Positions 1 through 5,932 of a stretch of 6,211 bases of DNA are shown piece after piece. The position numbers and the translations under genes were made by a program. The stretch spans positions 1-6,211 of the forward strand of contig CALCSS010000039.1 in NCBI GenBank assembly GCA_937893835.1, given 5' to 3'. How positions within the stretch are numbered: the first letter of the stretch is position 1; every line of letters begins with the position of its first letter. Under the pieces are notes generated by a model. The model saw only the letters and a list, made by a program, of their open reading frames with translations, searched no databases and was not told where the DNA came from. This stretch comes from an uncultured Fidelibacterota bacterium (GTDB lineage Bacteria; Fidelibacterota; Marinisomatia; Marinisomatales; UBA1611).

Positions 1-482
1 ACCTTGCACTGACCTATCTGTTGATCGCGATCACCTTTGTGGACATTGACCATTTCATCATACCCAATGGCTTTGTGTCGATCGGACTTGCGATGCTGGT
101 CATAGGCATTTACATGGAGTGGATCCCCATTGAATGGGAGGAGGCTATGTCAGGCTCATTCGTATTTGCGGGATTTCTGTTCACGATAGGTCTGATAGGA
201 CAATTCATCCTCAAGAAGGAGAGCATTGGATTCGGTGATGTAAAGTTAGGCCTTGTCCTTGGTGGTTACCTTGGAACTGAATATTCAATATTGGCCCTGT
301 ATCTTAGTTTTGCAATAAGCGCTATTATCATCTTTTTGATGATGGGAGGGAATCTGCTTCAAAAGGATTCCAAGATCCCATTCGGGCCCTACCTTGCAGC
401 GGGAACGCTGATCGCCTTGTTCACCACAACACCCCATGGTGATAATTATATACTGAACTGGTATTATAGCACAATGTTCTGA
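1..482 (+). CDS. pilD: Prepilin peptidase (A24 family), C-terminal part, 5' end outside window
   Basis: This integral membrane aspartic peptidase cleaves the leader of type IV prepilins and, in full PilD/GspO enzymes, methylates the new N-terminus. The frame is open from base 3, so the gene starts upstream; the TTG at 21 is internal, not a start. About 159 residues are visible. The first catalytic Asp lies in VDIDHFIIPN (visible residue 14, possibly 16), the second in GFGDVK (visible residue 79, codon 237-239). Their spacing of about 65 residues fits the family, as does the C-terminal IPFGPYLAAGT motif. The rest is a series of hydrophobic membrane segments. The N-terminal methylase domain, with its zinc cysteines when present, would lie outside the window, so bifunctionality cannot be judged. 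The stop is one base before the ATPase start, indicating co-transcription. Family assignment is firm; the choice between pilus (pilD) and secretion (gspO) naming rests on context. Confidence 0.93.
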   Translation, partial: LALTYLLIAITFVDIDHFIIPNGFVSIGLAMLVIGIYMEWIPIEWEEAMSGSFVFAGFLFTIGLIGQFILKKESIGFGDVKLGLVLGGYLGTEYSILALYLSFAISAIIIFLMMGGNLLQKDSKIPFGPYLAAGTLIALFTTTPHGDNYILNWYYSTMF

Positions 483-483
483 C

Positions 484-2151
484 ATGGCCGTTTCAGGAAA
501 ACAACCCATAGGGACCATGCTTGTACAGGCAGGCAAGATCGATGAGGACCAACTCCAAAAGGGGCTGGTGGCTCAGAAGGAGAAGGATGGCTACATTGGT
601 GAGACCTTTGTTGAGATGGGCTTTCTTGACAATAAGGATCTGAATCGTTACATCAGCTATCAGTTAAAGATCCCATTTCTCCAGCTCGGACATTATCAGA
701 TCGATGACACACTGATGGAACTCTTTTCTGAGCGTATGGTCCGGAAGCAGAAGATACTCCCACTCTTTCGATTGAACAATACACTCAACATCGCCATATC
801 AGATCCCCTTGACCCTGACCCGATAAACGCCGCCCGTGATGCGACCGGGCTCAAGATCGAGCCTGTGATCGCCATGGAGAATGAGATAGAGAACGCGATC
901 GATCTGCACTATGGAATATCAGGCTATGTGGATATTGACACAGCGAGTGATGGTAGCACCGACATATCCGACCTTTTCGATGAGACACACATCGTTGAGC
1001 TAGTGGACAGTATCATCTCCCAGAGTCAAAAATATGGATGCTCTGACATCCACATAGAGCCCAGAGAGACTGACATAAGGGTGCGATTCAGGATCGATGG
1101 CCGCCTGCAAGATTTTCAGTCCCTACCAAGTGACATTCACACGGCACTTGTATCAAGGCTGAAGATAATGTCCAACATGGACATCGCAGAGACCAGAAGG
1201 CCTCAAGATGGTCGAATATTATTCAAATCAAGCAAGGGTCGCCTAGACCTCAGGATCTCGACATATCCCACTCTCTATGGAGAGAAGACCGTGCTCCGAC
1301 TGTTGAACATCTCAGAGGCTCTTCATTCATTCAGGGCCCTTGGCTTTGAGGAGGACTGTGAGGAAAGGTTCAATAGCATGCTAATAGGTGGCGAGGGGAT
1401 CATACTTGTCTCAGGACCCACGGGTAGTGGAAAGACGACCACGCTGTACTCCACACTGAACAAGCTAGAGTCCCCGGATGTGAATATTGTGACAGTGGAG
1501 GATCCGATCGAATATGACCTGGACAACATCAACCAGGCACAGATCAATACAAAGTCAGGTGTCACATTTTCCTCCGCATTGCGATCCATTCTGAGGCAAG
1601 ACCCAGACATCATCATGGTGGGAGAGGTCCGTGATGAGGAGACGGTCGAGCTAGGCATTCGTGCGGCGCTTACCGGGCACCTTGTGTTTAGTACGGTTCA
1701 CACGAACGACGCTGCATCGGGCTTTACCCGTCTGTTGAACTGGAACGTGGAGCCTTTCTTGATCGCATCAACCGTGAAGGGAATTCTCGCGCAGAGGCTC
1801 GTCAGACGGGTCTGCAAGGAATGCAGAGAGTCCTATGATGCCAGCGAGGAAGAATTAAGGATGATAGGTCTTGACGCAAAAGAAACCTTTAAGGCATACA
1901 AAGGGAAAGGATGCCTGTCATGCAGGAACACAGGGTTCAAGGGTCGAATTGGGATCTATGAGCTCTTGCTTGTGGATGCGGAGATATCTGAATTGGTCTT
2001 AGAACAGGCACCAGGTTATAAGATCCGTGAACAGGCACGAAAGAGCGGCATGAGAACACTCCTTGAGGATGGGGTCCTCAAGATAAATAGAGGGGACACC
2101 ACCATATCCGAGGTGTATGAGACCCTGGGAACCACGAAGATAATCATATGA
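484..2151 (+). CDS. pilB: Type IV pilus assembly ATPase PilB / GspE family
   Basis: This cytoplasmic hexameric ATPase powers pilin polymerisation at the inner membrane. At 555 residues it has normal PilB length. Residues 1 to about 145 form the N-terminal MSHEN/T2SSE_N domain (IGTMLVQAGKIDEDQL near the start). The ATPase core follows with Walker A GPTGSGKT (311-318), the Asp box TVEDPIEY (337-344), Walker B and flanks DPDIIMVGEVRDEE (373-386), and the His box TGHLVFSTVHTND (397-409). A zinc-binding tetracysteine motif, C444/C447 and C477/C480, is typical of PilB/GspE and absent from PilT retraction ATPases. The ATG at 484 is chosen because the MSHEN motif begins right after it; it has no visible Shine-Dalgarno sequence and sits one base after the peptidase stop, so coupling is likely. 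No retraction ATPase (pilT) is visible here. GspE is the alternative name; neighbouring prepilin genes favour the pilus reading. Confidence 0.95.
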   Translation: MAVSGKQPIGTMLVQAGKIDEDQLQKGLVAQKEKDGYIGETFVEMGFLDNKDLNRYISYQLKIPFLQLGHYQIDDTLMELFSERMVRKQKILPLFRLNNTLNIAISDPLDPDPINAARDATGLKIEPVIAMENEIENAIDLHYGISGYVDIDTASDGSTDISDLFDETHIVELVDSIISQSQKYGCSDIHIEPRETDIRVRFRIDGRLQDFQSLPSDIHTALVSRLKIMSNMDIAETRRPQDGRILFKSSKGRLDLRISTYPTLYGEKTVLRLLNISEALHSFRALGFEEDCEERFNSMLIGGEGIILVSGPTGSGKTTTLYSTLNKLESPDVNIVTVEDPIEYDLDNINQAQINTKSGVTFSSALRSILRQDPDIIMVGEVRDEETVELGIRAALTGHLVFSTVHTNDAASGFTRLLNWNVEPFLIASTVKGILAQRLVRRVCKECRESYDASEEELRMIGLDAKETFKAYKGKGCLSCRNTGFKGRIGIYELLLVDAEISELVLEQAPGYKIREQARKSGMRTLLEDGVLKINRGDTTISEVYETLGTTKIII

Positions 2152-3596
2152 TCAGTGTGCTATATGTAGGGGGGAAGAAAGTGAACATTCCCGAACTCTC
2201 TGGCATGAACGTCCACCTGGACTATGTGCAGAATGGAATGATCGCCCTCAGTGCGGTCCAGACAGGTGACTTTGATGCGGTCATCATCGAGGATCAATTG
2301 CCACTGATGACGCCAAGTCGATTGCTCAAGGAGTTGGTCAGCATAAAGAACGGGATACCGGTCATTGCCGTGGTAAGAGGAAGTGAAAGGAAAAGGGAGG
2401 TACTGGCTGATTTTGATCTGGGCCTATTCAGTTACTTTGAACCGAATGAGCATAGTGGTGAGGAGATACTCGCCATGCTCGATTCAGCAAAACGATTTCA
2501 AGATTTCAAGAGAGAGGTTCCTAGGACCGCGGTAAGACATTTCTCAGGCATTGGATTTGAGGAGATCGTAGGTGTGTCTGAACAGATGCTAAAGATCTAT
2601 CATCTCATGTGTCAGATCAAGAGCAAGGACGTGACGACGGTACTCTATGGCGAGAGTGGCACGGGGAAGAACCTCATAGCACGGACCCTGCACTTGATCA
2701 GCCTCAGAAGAGACCGTCCAAATATTGCGGTCAATTGTCCTGCCATACCATCTGACCTGCTTGAGAGTGAGCTCTTCGGACATGAGAAAGGTGCCTTCAC
2801 AGGCGCCATTGAGAGGAAGGATGGAAAATTTTTATCTGCAAATTCTGGGAGCATCTTCCTAGATGAGATCGGCGACATGAGCCCCTCTCTACAGGCAAAG
2901 ATCCTAAGAGTACTGGAGAGTGGCGAGATAGAGAGAGTAGGTGGCGCAGAGACCATCCGGGTCGATGTTAGGATCATATCGGCCACAAATCAGGATCTTG
3001 AGAACAAGATCAATGATGGAAGTTTTCGCCAGGATCTTTTTCACCGGATCAATGTATTTCCGATCACGGTGCCTCCTCTCAGAGATAGGAGAGAGGATAT
3101 CCTTCCAACGACCATGTCCATTCTAAAGGGTCTAAAGAAAAAACATAATATCTCTGTCAATTTCCTTTCACATGGAGCGATGCAGACGCTGGATCAATAT
3201 GATTGGCCTGGAAATGTCAGAGAGCTTGAGAACACGCTGGAGCGAGTCGTACTGATCCATGACAAGCCTATCATCGAGAGTGATGACATAAAATATATCC
3301 TCGATGAGAATAGCCCTTCCGCACCATCACCCAAAGGTGATACCCCAGTAGAGCAGGGCGAGCAGGCGGTCACCAGTGTAGACCAAGGGACCCTGCCCAC
3401 TCAGGTTGAACAGCCAACTAGCGTTTCGATCGACACCTCAGAGATAAGGACCCTAAAAGAAATGGAGCACGAGGCAATTATCGCAGGCCTCGAGCGCAAT
3501 AACTGGAACATGACCACGACCTCACAGGAGCTTGGCATCAGTAGAATGACGTTATACAGAAAATTAGACCAGCATGGCCTTAGAAAAAAAGACTGA
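2148..3596 (+). CDS. NtrC/PilR-type sigma-54 activator with a degenerate receiver domain
   Basis: This 482-residue bacterial enhancer-binding protein should remodel sigma-54 RNA polymerase at distant-acting promoters. Residues 1-115 have the receiver fold pattern, but the active site is gone: Gly8-Gly9 replace the acidic pair, Glu48 (DAVIIEDQLP) sits at the phospho-Asp position, Val76 replaces the Thr/Ser, and SYFEP lacks the conserved Lys. The AAA+ domain (about 135-370) looks complete: Walker A GESGTGKN (168-175), GAFTGA loop (215-220) that contacts sigma-54, Walker B IFLDE (236-240), FRQDLFHRINVFPI with the likely arginine fingers (R294, R300), and WPGNVREL (353-360). A Pro/Gln/Ser/Thr-rich linker (about 387-428) leads to a Fis-type helix-turn-helix (about 447-478). 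The start overlaps the ATPase stop as ATGA, indicating coupling. Likely targets are the two prepilin promoters downstream. PilR is the nearest named relative, but regulation by PilS-like phosphorylation is doubtful. Confidence 0.93.
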   Translation: MISVLYVGGKKVNIPELSGMNVHLDYVQNGMIALSAVQTGDFDAVIIEDQLPLMTPSRLLKELVSIKNGIPVIAVVRGSERKREVLADFDLGLFSYFEPNEHSGEEILAMLDSAKRFQDFKREVPRTAVRHFSGIGFEEIVGVSEQMLKIYHLMCQIKSKDVTTVLYGESGTGKNLIARTLHLISLRRDRPNIAVNCPAIPSDLLESELFGHEKGAFTGAIERKDGKFLSANSGSIFLDEIGDMSPSLQAKILRVLESGEIERVGGAETIRVDVRIISATNQDLENKINDGSFRQDLFHRINVFPITVPPLRDRREDILPTTMSILKGLKKKHNISVNFLSHGAMQTLDQYDWPGNVRELENTLERVVLIHDKPIIESDDIKYILDENSPSAPSPKGDTPVEQGEQAVTSVDQGTLPTQVEQPTSVSIDTSEIRTLKEMEHEAIIAGLERNNWNMTTTSQELGISRMTLYRKLDQHGLRKKD

Positions 3597-4821
3597 TAAG
3601 TTCACCCTATTCTCCTATATCGCTACAAATCCCACAACGGGAGTTGTGAGAGGTGAGCTTAGGGCATCGGGGCAGGACAGTGCGCTCATTCAGCTGGAGC
3701 GTATGGGACTTGAGCCCATATCTGTCTCAGAGAAGAAGCAGACCCTACTCGATTTGGAGATCAATCTCTTCGAGAAGGTTCCTCCCCAAGACATCTATAA
3801 TTTCACCCGACAATTGTCTGTGATGCTAAAGGCAGGAGTCCCGCTCGTGGACGCACTTGACTCGGTACACTCTGACAAGGAAAATGCACTGCTTAACAGG
3901 ACCCTCGATGCCGTGATCGATGATGTGTCCAATGGCATGTCTCTGTCAAGGTCTATGGGCAAACACCCCAAGGTGTTCAATTCCATGTTCGTGAATATAG
4001 TCAAGGCAGGGGAGAGTGCAGGCGTTCTTGACAAGGTAATGTTTCAGTTGGCCGATTTCATCTCCCATGACCTAAAGCTGAGAATGGGGATCACCCAGGC
4101 GATACGATATCCTTCCATCGTCGTAGGGATCACGGTCATGGTAGGCGTCTTCGCCGTTACCTATATCCTGCCCAAATTCTCCACGCTTTTCAGTTCGACC
4201 AGGATCGAGCTGCCACTTCCAACGAGGATCCTTCTGGCGACCGATCAATTCATCAATGATAATTGGCAAGGCATCATCTTCTTTGGCCTCTTCTTTGTCT
4301 TAGTCTTCTGGAGAGCGTTGAAGACCGAGGCAGGTCTATTTCAGTGGCATAAGTTCGTACTGGGTCTGCCCATATTCGGGCCCATAGCGCAGAAGATGGC
4401 AATATCCAGATTCTGCCATGTTCTAGACACTCTGGACCGAACCGGTGTCCCCATCCTTGAGGCTCTTGAGATAGCGGGAAAGACCGCTGGCAACACCTAC
4501 ATAGAGGACAGACTGCACAGGGTACACTCGGACGTATCGATGGGGAAGAAGGTCGCCCTATCCATCAGCACCCATACGCATGACATCTTTCCGCCTCATG
4601 TCCTGAAGATGATACAGGTGGGAGAGGACGCGGGGGCCATGGACGACATGCTCGGTGAGATCGGTACAATGACCGACGCCGAGGTTCAGGACAGGGTCCT
4701 CAAGTTGACCGCCACCCTAGAGCCCGTCATAACGGTAGTGATGGGTGTGTTCATACTGGTACTTGCACTGGCCATCTTTCTACCGATCTGGGACATGTAC
4801 GAAGCATTATCCACAGGCTGA
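3574..4821 (+). CDS. pilC: Type IV pilus inner-membrane platform protein PilC / GspF family
   Basis: This polytopic inner-membrane protein couples the assembly ATPase to pilin insertion. Its 415 residues match the usual PilC/GspF length. The N-terminal segment reads FSYIATNPTTGVVRGELRA (13-31), the common opening of the family. Two homologous T2SSF cytoplasmic domains follow, about 73-195 and 275-395, with the paired signatures VKAGESAGVLDK (143-154) and IQVGEDAGAMDDML (347-360). Hydrophobic segments at about 181-199, 232-247 and 384-404 give the expected three membrane spans. The ATG lies inside the end of the activator gene (23-base overlap) with no clear Shine-Dalgarno sequence, so translation probably relies on coupling. 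An upstream start is unlikely because the family motif begins just after this Met. The activator gene separating it from pilB is unusual, since pilB and pilC often adjoin. Confidence 0.94.
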   Translation: MALEKKTDKFTLFSYIATNPTTGVVRGELRASGQDSALIQLERMGLEPISVSEKKQTLLDLEINLFEKVPPQDIYNFTRQLSVMLKAGVPLVDALDSVHSDKENALLNRTLDAVIDDVSNGMSLSRSMGKHPKVFNSMFVNIVKAGESAGVLDKVMFQLADFISHDLKLRMGITQAIRYPSIVVGITVMVGVFAVTYILPKFSTLFSSTRIELPLPTRILLATDQFINDNWQGIIFFGLFFVLVFWRALKTEAGLFQWHKFVLGLPIFGPIAQKMAISRFCHVLDTLDRTGVPILEALEIAGKTAGNTYIEDRLHRVHSDVSMGKKVALSISTHTHDIFPPHVLKMIQVGEDAGAMDDMLGEIGTMTDAEVQDRVLKLTATLEPVITVVMGVFILVLALAIFLPIWDMYEALSTG

Positions 4822-4828
4822 CCTCTTA

Positions 4829-4845
4829 TGTATCATAACGATACA
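4829..4845. repeat. 17-bp dyad upstream of the first prepilin gene, possible activator site
   Basis: TGTATC-ATAAC-GATACA is a perfect 6+6 inverted repeat with a 5-base spacer. It lies between the platform gene and the sigma-54 element, at about -85 to -69 relative to the predicted transcription start. No T-run follows it, so it is not an intrinsic terminator. Its position suits a binding site for the neighbouring Fis-type helix-turn-helix activator, but that is inference; a short dyad in AT-rich DNA can arise by chance. Confidence 0.4.
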
Positions 4846-4887
4846 GGGCACTCTCAAATAGATCTGTAATCTTTGTTAATCATATAC

Positions 4888-4903
4888 TGGCATATTTTTT
4901 GCT
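4888..4903 (+). promoter_or_regulatory. Sigma-54 (-24/-12) promoter of the first prepilin gene
   Basis: TGGCATATTTTTTGCT matches the sigma-54 consensus TGGCACG-N4-TTGCW with two mismatches and has the required exact spacing of 10 bases between GG (4889-4890) and GC (4901-4902). Transcription would start near 4914, only about 5 bases before the ATG at 4919. The gene for a sigma-54 activator lies upstream in the same operon, and a second such element precedes the next prepilin gene, which strengthens the call. Confidence 0.75.
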
Positions 4904-4918
4904 GTTAATAGATAACGT

Positions 4919-5602
4919 ATGCATACACCAAAAAGATCCTCAATTTTTCAATCCGTGCTAGAGACTCTCAAACCTATTCGGGGTCAGTCTCTGGCTGAGT
5001 TTGCTGTCATTACCGCAATGATGGCCACATTCATCGGTACGGCACTTCCAAAATTCTCTAATGTGATGGAGTTAAGCAAGGGAGAGAAGAGCATCAATGA
5101 GCTGGACAAGATCTTGCTACAGGCAAAGAACTTCTACGAGACGACAGCAGCCCTTGAGGGAAGAGGACGTCTACCCGGACAGGACAAATTTAACATGGCC
5201 GTTGGAGGATATACCGACACGACCACCCTAATGAGCGATCTAGAGCTATTTAATGACTATACCAATGAAAGTATAGGTAAGAAATGGGCATCGGTATTCG
5301 GTGTGAGCAATGCAAAGGCCCTTAGACCAGTTGGGTCACATTTCGTAGATGATACACTGTCTGCTGAGGTCAATAAGGCGGGAGAGGTGATATGTGGAAA
5401 TTGCCCTTTGGGACGTATGAAGGGTGCAGACGAGTGGTTGGACCTGTTCAATCGTGAGCAACTTATCAGTCCATTTCAGGATGGACACTATATATACATA
5501 GTGATACCTGGTAGCGGCAGTGGCGCGGATGTGGTTGCGCCTAGGATCTGTGTCGCGGATGGAGAGAGTCCCAAGGACTTCTATAAGATAATGGACCTTT
5601 GA
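4919..5602 (+). CDS. Type IV prepilin, probable minor pilin, paralogue of the next gene
   Basis: This 227-residue protein has a basic 22-residue leader ending in KPIRG, then a processed N-terminus QSLAEF with Glu at +5, the hallmark of type IV prepilins, and a hydrophobic helix (about 25-42). Cleavage is expected between G22 and Q23 by the peptidase encoded upstream. The mature start is QSLAEF, not the classical FTLIEL. About 45 of the first 76 mature-region residues match the next prepilin by hand alignment, including EGRGRLPGQ (80-88). The C-terminal domain is unrecognised and has three cysteines, C159 and C162 (CGNC) and C211. ATA and other codons resemble the assembly genes, suggesting modest expression. 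The ATG at 4919 has no Shine-Dalgarno sequence and nearly coincides with the predicted sigma-54 start; a GTG at 4955 would leave a 10-residue leader but has none either. Pilus subunit role is inferred from the N-terminus and context. Confidence 0.85.
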   Translation: MHTPKRSSIFQSVLETLKPIRGQSLAEFAVITAMMATFIGTALPKFSNVMELSKGEKSINELDKILLQAKNFYETTAALEGRGRLPGQDKFNMAVGGYTDTTTLMSDLELFNDYTNESIGKKWASVFGVSNAKALRPVGSHFVDDTLSAEVNKAGEVICGNCPLGRMKGADEWLDLFNREQLISPFQDGHYIYIVIPGSGSGADVVAPRICVADGESPKDFYKIMDL

Positions 5603-5628
5603 TCGATAGTGTAAATTTTTATCACTTT

Positions 5629-5661
5629 AAAAAGCCTCGGTCTTCCGGGGCTTTTTCTTTT
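5629..5661 (+). terminator. Rho-independent terminator after the first prepilin gene
   Basis: AAAAAGCCTCGG (5629-5640) pairs with CCGGGGCTTTTT (5645-5656) around a TCTT loop, a 12-bp stem with one T-G wobble, followed by CTTTT. It starts 26 bases after the prepilin stop. It should end read-through from the assembly operon and isolate the second prepilin gene as its own transcription unit. The A-run before the stem makes it partly bidirectional in form, but no convergent gene is seen. Confidence 0.93.
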
Positions 5662-5675
5662 GGCAGGGTCTACCA

Positions 5676-5807
5676 TGTGTAACATATTGATAATATGATG
5701 TATTTCTTCTCTATAAATATAGTTCAAGATCCATTACAATATCTCTGAAGAAAAGGTCACAGGTCACATTATGATACAATATGACCCATGTATTATTATG
5801 TTACACA
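5676..5807. repeat. 11-bp perfect inverted repeat pair, candidate activator half-sites
   Basis: TGTGTAACATA at 5676-5686 is exactly the reverse complement of TATGTTACACA at 5797-5807, with 110 bases between. Relative to the predicted start near 5895 the copies lie at about -219 to -209 and -98 to -88, a typical range for sigma-54 enhancer sites. The long spacing argues against an RNA hairpin role and for two protein-binding sites in opposite orientation. The bound protein is not known. Confidence 0.5.
5754..5786. repeat. Tandem AGGTCAC repeat with inverted partner
   Basis: AGGTCAC occurs twice in direct tandem (5754-5760, 5761-5767). The second copy also forms an imperfect dyad, GGTCACAT (5762-5769) with ATATGACC (5779-5786), one mismatch in eight over a 9-base spacer. 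It sits at about -141 to -109 from the predicted start, between the two 11-bp repeats, and may be part of the same binding region. Confidence 0.4.
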
Positions 5808-5868
5808 ATCTGATATTCAATAATTATTTTCCTCTAGGATCTATATTATTTTTTAATTTTTCATTTTT

Positions 5869-5884
5869 TGGCACGGATTATGCT
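5869..5884 (+). promoter_or_regulatory. Sigma-54 (-24/-12) promoter of the second prepilin gene
   Basis: TGGCACGGATTATGCT matches TGGCACG-N4-TTGCW perfectly in the -24 half and at all but one base in the -12 half. GG (5870-5871) and GC (5882-5883) are separated by exactly 10 bases. The predicted start near 5895 gives a leader of about 38 bases with a Shine-Dalgarno sequence. It is closer to consensus than the element before the first prepilin gene, in line with a major subunit. Confidence 0.87.
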
Positions 5885-5916
5885 TAATAGGGGCAGTGAT
5901 CAATTAAAAGAACTCT

Positions 5917-5925
5917 AAAAAGGAG
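5917..5925 (+). promoter_or_regulatory. Strong ribosome binding site of the second prepilin gene
   Basis: AAAAAGGAG ends 7 bases before the ATG at 5933. It is the only clear Shine-Dalgarno sequence before any gene start in the window and fixes the start of the second prepilin. Confidence 0.85.
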
Positions 5926-5932
5926 AATAAAC

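Larger units (their letters stand above)
5662..5868 (+). promoter_or_regulatory. AT-rich regulatory region upstream of the second prepilin gene
   Basis: No convincing reading frame, tRNA or other RNA gene is seen in this stretch between the terminator and the sigma-54 element. It holds a widely spaced 11-bp inverted repeat, a tandem AGGTCAC with an inverted partner, and a CATATT-GAT-AATATG palindrome (5683-5697). The last 50 bases (about 5818-5868) are very rich in A and T, which could favour the DNA bending that sigma-54 activation needs. The layout resembles an upstream activating region; function is inferred. Confidence 0.6.

Noticed and set aside
1323..1658. Antisense reading frame of 111 codons inside pilB
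   Set aside because: It lies wholly opposite the conserved ATPase core, is Ser-rich low-complexity in composition and has no recognisable domain; it is a shadow of the real gene.
2645..2986. Antisense reading frame of 113 codons inside the activator gene
   Set aside because: It is opposite the Walker A to sensor region of the AAA+ domain, has no family features and no promoter or ribosome binding site was seen.
3584..3590. A7 run at the activator-pilC overlap as a programmed frameshift site
   Set aside because: pilC lies in the +1 frame relative to the activator, while an A-run followed by G favours -1 slippage, which would not enter pilC; both proteins also have complete normal ends.
4822..4887. 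Terminator after pilC
   Set aside because: The only dyad (4829-4845) is AT-rich and is followed by GGGCAC, not a T-run.
5662..5868. CRISPR, small RNA or small gene in the long intergenic region
   Set aside because: Repeats are two-copy and not regularly spaced, no stable long hairpin other than the terminator was seen, and reading frames are short and lack a ribosome binding site.
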